From CAYYGL01 sp964471235 (GTDB taxonomy: Bacteria > Calditrichota > Calditrichia > RBG-13-44-9 > J075): a stretch of DNA of 36,896 nucleotides. The position numbers and the translations under genes are program-made. The stretch lies in assembly GCA_964471235.1 (NCBI GenBank), contig CAYYGL010000021.1, forward strand, positions 1 through 36,896, in the 5' to 3' direction. Below are positions 17,875 to 25,581 of this stretch, one piece after another (the first letter of the stretch is position 1; each line of letters begins with the position of its first letter). The notes below the pieces were generated by a model that was given only the letters and a program-made list of their open reading frames with translations, was not told the DNA's origin and made no database searches.

Positions 17875-19041
17875 TCAGAACCCCGTGTCTATGTTGCCTT
17901 TGTAGCTCGAGGGATAATAAACTCCCTGGGCGCCACCGATAACGGTAATATAATCAACTTCATTCTCTTTAAAAAATACCTTTATGGTATCTGCCGAGGC
18001 GGTGTTCAACCCTTGAATTTCCCCTTCGTCTTTGATGTAATACAAACTGCGGGCATTGGAGACCGCCCACAATTGATTGAGTTGGTCATTTTTAATGAAG
18101 CCGATAATCTCCCGCCCCGTTAAGCGATCAACTTTGCCGGTGAGGGAATCTTCCACCGAAGTTGCCAATGCCTGTTCCCGAACAATGACTTTTTCAATTT
18201 TCATCTCGTTAAAGATTAACTCCATCTGCTTACCGGAGAGGCGATTGTTTTGCTGGCGCGCCCGGGGATTTTTTTCCAGGAATGCATGTCCAGCCTCCAT
18301 GTCGTAGTAAGCGGAATCGCATTGTGCGACCATGTCTCCCCGGATTATGTGAACCGAATCCCGGGCAATGGCAACCCGTTTGGGAGAGAAAAAATAATCC
18401 ATCACCCGGGCGTAAATATGCAGGGTATCGCCGGAAGTGGAATCGATTTGCCAGAAATGGGCATTGCGGCGAACTTCGGCGCGATTCTCCCCCGGAAGGT
18501 AATCCCCTTCCCATGCCGTGATGTATGCAGCAGATTTTTCATCAATCAACAGTAAATGGGTGCGGGCATACGCCTGATCGGTCTGGTAATAATACTCCAG
18601 GTATTCCGCATACAGGTGTTGAGAAGGGCGTGAGACGTGCACATTCGTCTCAGCAATTGCCAGTTTGCGGCGATCGTAATACGTGACTTTTCGGGCGGTC
18701 AGCTCTTCCACCCCGCGGCGGATGAAGACATTTCCGGTGAGCACCACTTCTTCGGTTACCGGGTGGAAAACCGCCTGGTCGCAGAAGATATCCAGGGTAT
18801 CCTGGCGGGCATGCACATTCCCTTCCAGAATCCGGATAGCCTCACCGGCGGCGGTTACGGTTCCCCGGGAGACATCGGCATGGATCAACTCCAGGCGGGA
18901 CTGGGCGAAGGCAGTTCCGCAGAAAAGAAGGATCAGGATGCCCAACATCCCAAACAAATCTCTTCCAAAATGATGATGAGTTAGTATTGTTTGCTGCGTG
19001 TCGCTTTTCCGGTTGATATCTCGTTCTTTCACAGCCGCCAC
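17875..19041 (-). CDS. Enlarged OstA/LptA-like periplasmic LPS-transport protein
   Basis: A signal peptide-like helix (FGMLGILILLFCGTAFAQ) is followed by about 340 residues of repeated short beta strands. They match the OstA/LptA jellyroll in style: DTLDIFCDQAVF, LTGNVFIRRG, ELTARKVTYYDRR, KQMELIFNE. Classical LptA is about 185 residues, so this protein has room for about two to three OstA units. It may build a longer bridge or act as an LptA/LptD-like hybrid without the barrel. The start is uncertain. An ATG at 19098 would overlap lptC by 56 nt. The GTG codons at 19041 or 19032, just past the lptC stop, fit normal spacing better and 19041 is used here. Position between lptC and lptB supports the Lpt role. 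Confidence 0.82.
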   Translation of the reverse strand: MAAVKERDINRKSDTQQTILTHHHFGRDLFGMLGILILLFCGTAFAQSRLELIHADVSRGTVTAAGEAIRILEGNVHARQDTLDIFCDQAVFHPVTEEVVLTGNVFIRRGVEELTARKVTYYDRRKLAIAETNVHVSRPSQHLYAEYLEYYYQTDQAYARTHLLLIDEKSAAYITAWEGDYLPGENRAEVRRNAHFWQIDSTSGDTLHIYARVMDYFFSPKRVAIARDSVHIIRGDMVAQCDSAYYDMEAGHAFLEKNPRARQQNNRLSGKQMELIFNEMKIEKVIVREQALATSVEDSLTGKVDRLTGREIIGFIKNDQLNQLWAVSNARSLYYIKDEGEIQGLNTASADTIKVFFKENEVDYITVIGGAQGVYYPSSYKGNIDTGF

Positions 19042-19042
19042 A

Positions 19043-19630
19043 TTATTTTTCCACCGGGATGACCCGCCGGGAATATCCCCGGGCATTGCTGATTTCATAA
19101 TTTTTCAAATCCGGGTCCGAGACAAAGGAATCTCCGATCAGGGTATCGTTCAGGGTGGTGAATTTCACCGGCAGATAGCTGATGATTTTCTGTTTGGCAT
19201 TATCCCAATGCAGTTCCTCGGTTTCCAGAATGATCCCGCTGTCGGAAACCACCACCACATGCCCCATGGCTTTTAAATTTTTCGTTCGATTATCCACCTC
19301 TCCCTCCCGGGCGGTTAACACGGAATTATGATGCCCCTCCCGGTCGAAAAAATCCACATGGATGCTGTCTTTCAGCACCGTCAACCGTTTTTGATTATAC
19401 ACCAGGATGTGGGCAGCCCAGACCTCGGCAATGCGGCGCCCTTCTTTGGTAATAAAGATGGTGGATTGCCAGCTTTCCTGATCCGGGCTTTTCTCCTGAG
19501 ATGCCGGCTTCTCGGCACCGGCCGGTTCTTCCTGCTTGCTGCTGCAAGTGGGCAATCCCAATACCCCCAGCACAATGAGCCATCCGATGCAAAATGTTCT
19601 GAACATATTTCGATTCATTTTCCGTGCCAT
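19043..19630 (-). CDS. lptC: LPS export periplasmic protein LptC (lipoprotein-type)
   Basis: The product has about 195 residues from the ATG at 19630; ATG 19618 is also possible. The hydrophobic N-terminus WLIVLGVLGLPTC ends in a lipobox-like LPTC, so the protein may be lipidated and not held by a membrane helix as in enterobacterial LptC. The body has the LptC beta-jellyroll pattern (RIAEVWAAHILVY, DFFDREGHHNSVLTAREGEVD, AMGHVVVVSDSG, LETEELHWD). It receives LPS from LptB2FG and passes it to LptA. An open frame continues upstream into a hairpin repeat, but this looks non-coding. It lies next to the OstA-like gene and downstream of kdsD. Confidence 0.88.
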   Translation of the reverse strand: MARKMNRNMFRTFCIGWLIVLGVLGLPTCSSKQEEPAGAEKPASQEKSPDQESWQSTIFITKEGRRIAEVWAAHILVYNQKRLTVLKDSIHVDFFDREGHHNSVLTAREGEVDNRTKNLKAMGHVVVVSDSGIILETEELHWDNAKQKIISYLPVKFTTLNDTLIGDSFVSDPDLKNYEISNARGYSRRVIPVEK

Positions 19631-19651
19631 CCTGAGTTGTTGACTGTCATC

Positions 19652-19760
19652 ATTGTGTTCCCAATCGGGAGATTGGGAGCAAGTAAACAAGTAATGTTGA
19701 TGTTGAAACCGGAGTTTCAATCTCTATTGTGTTCTCAATCGGGAGATTGGGAACAAGTAA
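19652..19760. repeat. REP-like repeat: two 35-nt copies flanking a third hairpin
   Basis: The copies at 19652-19686 and 19726-19760 match at 33 of 35 positions with a 74-nt period. Each contains the hairpin (C)CCAATC-GGGA-GATTGG(G). Between them is TTGAAAC-CGGA-GTTTCAA at 19703-19720. All three loops have the form (C/G)GGA. The array sits between kdsD and lptC within an otherwise tight operon and could stall, protect or attenuate the transcript. Confidence 0.85.
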
Positions 19761-19789
19761 CAGTCTAACAGCCTACCACCTCTAACCGC

Positions 19790-20782
19790 CTAAATAATCC
19801 CCGCCCGCATAATATCGTGTAAATGGATTACCCCTACCAGTTCCTTTTGCTTGTTGAGGACCGGCATGGCGATGATGGCGTAATGCTCCATCTTTTTGTA
19901 GGCAGTGTACGCCAGGGTATCTGAGGTAATCATTTTGGGATTGCGGGTCATAATCTCGGTAACCGGAATGTGAAAGAACTGTTCGGTGCGCTCCACCAGG
20001 CGGTTTAAATCGCCGGTGGTAATCACCCCCAGCACCCGGCGGTGTTCATCCACTACCATGCAGATGCCCCGTTTGGATGCCATTTCCAGCACGGCTTCCT
20101 TCATGGTGGCGGTTGCCGGAACTGCCGGCACCCGCACGCCGGTTTCCATTAAATCTTCCACTTTTAACAACAGCCGTTTCCCCAGGGTGCCGCCGGGATG
20201 CAGAAAGGCAAAATCTTCTTTGGTGAAGTGGCGTTTTTCCAGCAGGGCTATTGCCAGGGCATCGCCCATTGCCAGCATGGCGGTGGAACTGGTGGTAGGC
20301 GCCAGGTCATGCGGGCAGGCTTCTTCTTTCACGCCAATGTTTAATAGCACATCGCTGTGATGAGCAAGTGGAGAATCCGGGGTGGCGGTTATGGCAATCA
20401 CCGGCACCTCCAGCCGTTGAAACACCGGCAGCAGGGTGAATAATTCATCGGAACTGCCGCTTTTGGAAAGACAAATGGCAACATCATCTTTGTGTACCAC
20501 TCCCAGGTCGCCATGCAAGCCGTCTGAGGCGTGCAAAAAGTAGGAGGCGGTTCCGGTGGAAGCAAGGGTGGCGGCAATTTTCCGCCCGATGGCGCCGGAC
20601 TTTCCCAGCCCGGTGACAATCACCCGCCCCTGGCAATTGAAAATCAGGTGAACCGCTTTGATAAACTGCTCATCCAACCGATCCGCCAGTTGGCGTACCG
20701 CCTCGGCTTCCATACGAATCACGTTTCTTGCCACAGCTAACAAATCGACCGGCTGGCTATCCGCTGTGTTCTTTGTTGACAC
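19790..20782 (-). CDS. kdsD: D-arabinose 5-phosphate isomerase KdsD (KpsF/GutQ family)
   Basis: The product has 330 residues. The N-terminal sugar-isomerase (SIS) domain contains VIVTGLGKSGAIGRKIA near residue 55 and the SKSGSSDEL segment. Two CBS domains follow (about 205-330). The enzyme converts ribulose 5-phosphate into arabinose 5-phosphate, the first step of Kdo synthesis. The start is GTG at 20782, three nucleotides after the kdsC stop. GGAGG 8 nt upstream, inside the end of kdsC, supports it. The length and domain order are normal. CBS domains may bind nucleotides and regulate activity. Confidence 0.96.
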   Translation of the reverse strand: MSTKNTADSQPVDLLAVARNVIRMEAEAVRQLADRLDEQFIKAVHLIFNCQGRVIVTGLGKSGAIGRKIAATLASTGTASYFLHASDGLHGDLGVVHKDDVAICLSKSGSSDELFTLLPVFQRLEVPVIAITATPDSPLAHHSDVLLNIGVKEEACPHDLAPTTSSTAMLAMGDALAIALLEKRHFTKEDFAFLHPGGTLGKRLLLKVEDLMETGVRVPAVPATATMKEAVLEMASKRGICMVVDEHRRVLGVITTGDLNRLVERTEQFFHIPVTEIMTRNPKMITSDTLAYTAYKKMEHYAIIAMPVLNKQKELVGVIHLHDIMRAGII

Positions 20783-20785
20783 CGC

Positions 20786-21370
20786 TTATTCCTCCGCTTC
20801 GATCGTTTCTCCTGCCTGCCGGTGCAGGGTGCTGAGTCGCTGGATGGTCTCTTCCAACTGCCCCCGGGCGTGCAGAATAAATTCGATCACTTCCCGCACG
20901 GCTCCCCGCCCACCGGGGCGTTTGGTGACAAAGCGGGCAGCCTGTTTCACCGGCAGGGAAGCATTCCGAACCGCCACCGGCAATCCGACCTGCTGCAACA
21001 CCGGGATGTCCGGCAAATCATCCCCTACAAAGCAAACCGCTTCATCCGGCAATGGATACGCTTTCTGAAACTCCAGGTAAGCATTCAATTTATCATACCT
21101 TCCCAGGTATAAAATGTCAATTTTCAGGTCTGCGGCGCGCCGTCGAATCGCCTTGCTTTCTCGGGCTGAGATAATACCCACCAGCAACCCCGCGGTTTGT
21201 GCCATTTTAATGCCCAGACCGTCATGGGCATCGTAATGCTTGATTTCCTCATCTCCGCTGGTGTAAACAATTTCACCGTTGGTAAAAACCCCGTCCACAT
21301 CCAGCAGCACCGCCTGAATCTTTTGCGCACGGCGAAACAATTCCGCCACCTGTTCCGGTGCACAAATCAT
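20786..21370 (-). CDS. kdsC: 3-deoxy-D-manno-octulosonate 8-phosphate phosphatase KdsC
   Basis: The product is a 194-residue HAD-superfamily phosphatase of the C0 (capless, tetrameric) type. The nucleophile motif is LLDVDGVFTNG (about residues 21-31), followed by the GLGIKMAQTAG segment and the late acidic motif GDDLPD. It removes phosphate from Kdo-8-P. The start overlaps the kdsA stop in ATGA, showing translational coupling with the enzyme that makes its substrate. The final acidic tail (ETIEAEE) carries the ribosome site for kdsD. Confidence 0.95.
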   Translation of the reverse strand: MICAPEQVAELFRRAQKIQAVLLDVDGVFTNGEIVYTSGDEEIKHYDAHDGLGIKMAQTAGLLVGIISARESKAIRRRAADLKIDILYLGRYDKLNAYLEFQKAYPLPDEAVCFVGDDLPDIPVLQQVGLPVAVRNASLPVKQAARFVTKRPGGRGAVREVIEFILHARGQLEETIQRLSTLHRQAGETIEAEE

Positions 21371-22203
21371 ACCGGTCTCCGCAGCTTCGACACCGTTGCA
21401 TATAATTCAACCAGTTCCTTCATCACATCCGGGAACAAATTTAATGCCAACTGGGAGCGGGCATCGCTGAGGGCGTTCGGCGGGTCCGGGTGAACTTCCA
21501 TAAACAGGGCGCTGACCGCCCCGGTAGCTAACGCCGCCCGCGCCAGGGGAAGAATAAATTCCGGCTGCCCACCGCTGGCTATCCCCTCGCCCCCGGGAAT
21601 CTGCACGCTGTGGGTGGCATCATACACCACCGGAAAACCGGTTTTTGCCATGATCACCAGCCCCCGCATATCCACCACCAGGTTGCGGTAGCCGAAGGTG
21701 GCGCCCCGCTCCGTTAACAGGATGCGCTCGTTACCGGTGCTCAGCACCTTCTCCGCAGCGTTTTGCATATCTTCCGGGGCTAAAAACTGCCCCTTCTTGA
21801 TGTTCACGACTTTGCCGGTTCGCCCGGCTGCGACCAGCAAATCCGTCTGGCGAGACAAAAATGCCGGGATTTGCAACACATCCACCACATCCGCCACCAC
21901 CGGCACCTCCAGTTCGCTGTGCACATCGGTCAGCAGGGGGATGGAAAATTCTTCCTTCACCTTGCAGAGAATTTCCATTGCCCGGGGAAATGCAATCCCG
22001 GTAAACCCTTTGATGGAACTGCGATTGGCTTTTTTGTAAGACGATTTAAAGATGTACTGTACCGGCAGGTCCCGAACCACTTTTAAAATCGATTCGGCAG
22101 TTTGCAATGTGATGGCTTCGTTTTCGATTACGCACGGTCCGGCAATCAAGGTTAAGGGCTGTTCCAGACCGATGGTGGATGATCCGACTGCTACCGTTTT
22201 CAT
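21367..22203 (-). CDS. kdsA: 2-dehydro-3-deoxyphosphooctonate aldolase (Kdo-8-P synthase) KdsA
   Basis: The product is a 278-residue TIM-barrel enzyme of the DAHP/Kdo8P synthase family. LIAGPCVIE is near residue 20, FKSSYKKANRSS near 52-63, and LLTDVHSE, RTGKVVNIKKGQF and DATHSVQIPGG follow. It condenses phosphoenolpyruvate with arabinose 5-phosphate. The aldolase types differ in a metal-binding cysteine near residue 11. The corresponding stretch here (AGPCVIEN, preceded by TLI) carries only the later Cys, so the metal-free class is likely, though this was judged by eye. The start overlaps the pyrG stop (ATGA). Confidence 0.96.
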   Translation of the reverse strand: MKTVAVGSSTIGLEQPLTLIAGPCVIENEAITLQTAESILKVVRDLPVQYIFKSSYKKANRSSIKGFTGIAFPRAMEILCKVKEEFSIPLLTDVHSELEVPVVADVVDVLQIPAFLSRQTDLLVAAGRTGKVVNIKKGQFLAPEDMQNAAEKVLSTGNERILLTERGATFGYRNLVVDMRGLVIMAKTGFPVVYDATHSVQIPGGEGIASGGQPEFILPLARAALATGAVSALFMEVHPDPPNALSDARSQLALNLFPDVMKELVELYATVSKLRRPV

Positions 22204-23837
22204 GCCGGATTTCCTTGTTCAACTTGTTTTAAAGCGGCTTTAACAAAATGCACAAAAATCGGATGGGGGTGCATAATCCGGCTCTTCAACTCGGGATGAA
22301 ACTGGCAGCCAATAAAAAACGGGTGATCTTTCAATTCGATGATTTCCACCAGGGTGCCATCCGGGGATAATCCGCTGAGCACCATCCCATGTTCCTCCAG
22401 TATCCTGCGGTATTCATTGTTCACCTCGTAGCGATGGCGATGGCGCTCCATGATGATCTCCGCCCCGTAAATTTCCCTTGCCAGGGTGTTTTCCCGGGTC
22501 ACACAGGGATAAGACCCCAGCCGCATGGTGCCCCCTTTTTGTTTCACCGTCATTTGAGATTCCATTATGTGAATCACCGGATCCGGGGTATCCGGGTCAA
22601 ATTCGGCACTGTTGGCATTGGAAATACCACAGACATTGCGGGCAAATTCGATTACCGCGCATTGCAATCCCAAACAAATGCCAAAAAAGGGAATCCGGTT
22701 TTCCCGGGCATATTGTACCGCTAACAGCTTCCCTTCTACCCCGCGGGTATCAAAGCCGTATGGCACCAGCACCCCATCCACATCACTCAGGTGGGCTGCC
22801 AGGTTGGATGCTTCGATATCTTCGCTGTTAATCCATTTTAAATTGATGGCGGCATCGTTCACCACACCGGCATGCACAAAGGCTTCCACGATGCTTTTGT
22901 AGGCATCCCGCAATTGGGTGTATTTCCCGGCAATGGCAATGGTCACCTGCCGTTTGGGATGTTTAATTTTGTTTACAATTTGTTTCAGGCTTGACAGGTC
23001 CGGTTTAGCAGTTTGCAGCGCGAGCTTCTCCACAACCAATTGATCCAGCCGCTGGGCTGCCAGGCGGATGGGCACCTCGTAAATCGTTTCCACGTTAATG
23101 GCTTCGATCACGGCTTCCGATCGCACATTACAGAAAAGAGCAATCTTGTTCCGGGTGCTCTCGTCAATGGTTTGATCCGAGCGGCACAACAGAAAATCCG
23201 GCTGGATTCCAATTTCCCGCAGGCGCATCACACTATGCTGGGTGGGTTTGGTTTTCAATTCCCCGGCAGTGCTGATGTAGGGCAATAACGTCAGGTGAAT
23301 GGTGATAGCATTGGTCGGTCCTACCTCCAGGGTGAACTGGCGGATGGCTTCCAGAAACGGCAGACTCTCAATATCCCCTACCGTGCCGCCCACCTCCACA
23401 ATCACTACATCCGCCTGGGTTTTGCGGGCAAGTAACACAATCCGCGATTTGATTTCATCGGTAATGTGGGGAATCACCTGCACGGTTGCTCCCAGGTAAT
23501 CGCCGCGCCGCTCTTTGGAAATTACCGTGTTGTAAATCTGACCGGTGGTGACGTTATTCATCTGGGTCATATTCTCATCAATAAACCGCTCGTAGTGCCC
23601 CAAATCCAGGTCGGTTTCCGCCCCGTCTTCGGTTACATACACTTCCCCGTGTTGATAGGGGCTCATGGTGCCCGGGTCCACATTGATGTAGGGATCGAAT
23701 TTCATAATGGTCACCTTCAACCCGCGGGATTTCAGCAGCAAGCCCAGGGAGGCGCAGGCAATCCCTTTTCCCAATGAAGAGACCACCCCCCCGGTGACAA
23801 AAATAAACTTGGTATTTTCCGGCATGGAAGAATTCAC
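22200..23837 (-). CDS. pyrG: CTP synthase PyrG
   Basis: The product has about 545 residues. The N-terminal amidoligase domain begins FVTGGVVSSLGKG, the UTP/ATP site. The C-terminal glutaminase domain has the nucleophile cysteine in FFGICLGLQ and the catalytic HPE in CQFHPEL. It makes CTP from UTP, ATP and glutamine in the cytoplasm. The start given is the GTG at 23837, which overlaps the kdsB stop as GTGA, with AGGAG about 9 nt upstream. TTG 23840 and ATG 23825 are in frame as well. Its place between kdsB and kdsA puts CTP supply next to the CMP-Kdo synthetase that consumes it. It also serves general nucleotide and lipid metabolism. Confidence 0.97.
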   Translation of the reverse strand: MNSSMPENTKFIFVTGGVVSSLGKGIACASLGLLLKSRGLKVTIMKFDPYINVDPGTMSPYQHGEVYVTEDGAETDLDLGHYERFIDENMTQMNNVTTGQIYNTVISKERRGDYLGATVQVIPHITDEIKSRIVLLARKTQADVVIVEVGGTVGDIESLPFLEAIRQFTLEVGPTNAITIHLTLLPYISTAGELKTKPTQHSVMRLREIGIQPDFLLCRSDQTIDESTRNKIALFCNVRSEAVIEAINVETIYEVPIRLAAQRLDQLVVEKLALQTAKPDLSSLKQIVNKIKHPKRQVTIAIAGKYTQLRDAYKSIVEAFVHAGVVNDAAINLKWINSEDIEASNLAAHLSDVDGVLVPYGFDTRGVEGKLLAVQYARENRIPFFGICLGLQCAVIEFARNVCGISNANSAEFDPDTPDPVIHIMESQMTVKQKGGTMRLGSYPCVTRENTLAREIYGAEIIMERHRHRYEVNNEYRRILEEHGMVLSGLSPDGTLVEIIELKDHPFFIGCQFHPELKSRIMHPHPIFVHFVKAALKQVEQGNPA

Positions 23838-24586
23838 CAAACCGCACTCCTTTGTTTTAATAAACGTTCCACTTCTGTTAGATCAGCCGGCACATCAACC
23901 CCCGGTGAACAATCGGTTGACCGGATTACCTTGATCCGCCCGCCTCGTTCGATGATTCGTAATTGCTCCAATTTCTCCTGTTGCTCCAGAATACCCGGCT
24001 GCCATCTCAAAAATTTCAATAAATAAGAGGTTCGAAACACGTACACCCCGATATGCCGTAAGAGATTGGGAAGTGGCGAAAAACCGCTGTCTCGAAAATA
24101 GGGAATGGGTGACCGGGAAAAATAGATGGCATTCTGGTGGTCATCCAGCAGCACTTTAACCACTGCCGGGTTCCGCCACTCGGATTCCGAGGTGAGCGGG
24201 CACGCCACGGTTGCCACCGGCAAGTTTCCATCTTCTTTTAAAGCTGCCATGGCAGCAGCAACGGCTGTCACCGGGACCAGCGGCTCATCCCCCTGCAAAT
24301 TCACCACGATGTCGGCATTCAGGTTCCGAACCACAAAGCCCACCCGTTCACTGCCGGTTTCAATATCTGCCGGGGTCATCACCACTTCCCCGCCAAAATT
24401 TTTTACCGTCTCGAACACCTCAGAATGGTCGGTTGCCACAATCACCGGATGTTCGCCGGGAATTTGGAGTGCCCGCTCATAGACCCACTGTATCAACGGT
24501 TTCCCGGCAATCGAAAGCAGGGGTTTACGGGGCAGCCGGGTGGAACCATAGCGCGCCGGAATAACGATGACCGTCCTGTCACTCAT
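23834..24586 (-). CDS. kdsB: 3-deoxy-manno-octulosonate cytidylyltransferase KdsB
   Basis: The product is a 250-residue nucleotidyltransferase with the N-terminal signature VIPARYGSTRLPRKPL, NLQGDEPL near residue 100 and FSRSPIPYFRD further on, all typical of KdsB. It activates Kdo with CTP to CMP-Kdo for transfer to lipid A. The start overlaps the gatC stop by 4 nt (ATGA). The C-terminus ends a few codons past the usual DVPADLTEVE segment. Length and motifs are normal and the family is sure. Confidence 0.97.
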   Translation of the reverse strand: MSDRTVIVIPARYGSTRLPRKPLLSIAGKPLIQWVYERALQIPGEHPVIVATDHSEVFETVKNFGGEVVMTPADIETGSERVGFVVRNLNADIVVNLQGDEPLVPVTAVAAAMAALKEDGNLPVATVACPLTSESEWRNPAVVKVLLDDHQNAIYFSRSPIPYFRDSGFSPLPNLLRHIGVYVFRTSYLLKFLRWQPGILEQQEKLEQLRIIERGGRIKVIRSTDCSPGVDVPADLTEVERLLKQRSAVW

Positions 24587-24870
24587 TTGATCACCTTGGG
24601 CACTTTAAAGAAATTCCCTTCCCGCGCCGGTGCATTCCGCAACGCTTCTTTTACCGGTAAGGAGGGCTGCACTTCATCGTCCCGCATCACATGACCAATT
24701 TCGATAGGATGGCTGAGAGGCTCCACTGCTTCAGTATCCAGTTCGTTGAGTTTCTCCATGTAATGCAAAATTTGAGTGAGTTCGCCGGCAAGCTTTTCTT
24801 TCTCCTCATCGGAAAAGTCCAATTTGGCTAATCGCGCGATGTAGGTAACGGTATTTTCCGTGATTTTCAT
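24583..24870 (-). CDS. gatC: Aspartyl/glutamyl-tRNA amidotransferase subunit C
   Basis: The product is a 95-residue GatC-family protein. It has the N-terminal VTYIARLAKLDFSDEE, the helical ILHYMEKLNELDTEAVEPLSHP segment, and the extended tail ending FFKVPKVIK that wraps GatA in the complex. GatCAB amidates misacylated Glu-tRNA(Gln) or Asp-tRNA(Asn). This genome also has an AsnRS gene at 29,937, so the complex may mainly serve glutamine. It is the first gene of the operon and couples to kdsB by an ATGA overlap. gatA and gatB are not nearby. Confidence 0.94.
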   Translation of the reverse strand: MKITENTVTYIARLAKLDFSDEEKEKLAGELTQILHYMEKLNELDTEAVEPLSHPIEIGHVMRDDEVQPSLPVKEALRNAPAREGNFFKVPKVIK

Positions 24871-25131
24871 CTTGTGCCCCCGGGTTAAGATTCCTGCATC
24901 ATAATAAAAAACGTGGAAACTTGCGAACCGGAATCATTCGCTGCGTATCCACGATGCCTATTTCCTTCGAACGTCTCCGCTTCCTCCCTAACCCGGAAAA
25001 AATAATCATTGGGAGGTGGAAAACCAAATAATATTCAGATAAGATGGAACGGTGTGGGTTTGGAATTGGTTACAGAAGCTCAATTAAGTGCCTAACAATG
25101 TTGGGGCGTTTAAGTTAGCTCTCACCAATTC
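24871..25131. other. Non-coding stretch upstream of gatC
   Basis: No gene, tRNA or clear promoter was seen. It holds the start region of the leftward envelope operon and borders the palindromic element at 25132. Together with the element and the clpB leader it makes a gene-free stretch of about 710 bp. Confidence 0.55.
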
Positions 25132-25374
25132 GGGCGCATGACAAATTGCATAAATCAAAAAAGATTAGGGGATTCCTGCCCCAATGACGACGTCACCACG
25201 TTGTGGCGGGATCACTTCGTGGCATTCGGAGCAACGCCCCCCGTCGGGGCAGGAATGACAGCCAGGGTGCTGCTTTTTATGTCATTCCGGCTGTATCCCG
25301 CCGCGGCGGGAGGAATGCCGCAACGAAGTGGCTCCGTTGGAGGAATCTTCTAACAGGCAATTTGTCATGCGCCC
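25132..25374. mobile_element. MITE-like palindromic element with 18-bp perfect terminal inverted repeats
   Basis: The left end GGGCGCATGACAAATTGC (25132-25149) is the exact reverse complement of the right end at 25357-25374. Inside are nested inverted repeats: TTCCTGCCCC (25173-25182) against GGGGCAGGAA (25246-25255), GGAATGACA (25252-25260) against TGTCATTCC (25280-25288), and the self-complementary CCCGCCGCGGCGGG (25297-25310). There is no transposase or plausible gene. No clear target-site duplication was found. It could be a non-autonomous transposon relic or a large chromosomal palindrome of REP type. Confidence 0.7.
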
Positions 25375-25581
25375 CACCGACTCCCCCCGCTCCCGCAATA
25401 TCTTCCGAATGTATGTAGATTTGGCAGTTATCGTGTTTTTGTAAAATTTTGCCGCACGAACAAAATTTACCCTAACCGACTGTTTTATCTACAGATAATC
25501 GCACAACATATTTTTATGGCACAAATTTTGATAATAAACGGTCAGTTAAAAGAATTAGGCAAAACAGGAGGAATCGAGAAC

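Noticed and set aside
25138..25418. Small rightward open frames upstream of clpB
   Set aside because: They lie inside the palindromic element, have no ribosome site and read through inverted repeats.
25375..25581. CIRCE/HrcA operator or firm promoter for clpB
   Set aside because: No TTAGCACTC-type inverted repeat was found, and the best -35/-10 pair (TTGGCA 25421, TAAAAT 25442) has a 15-nt spacer, too short to claim.
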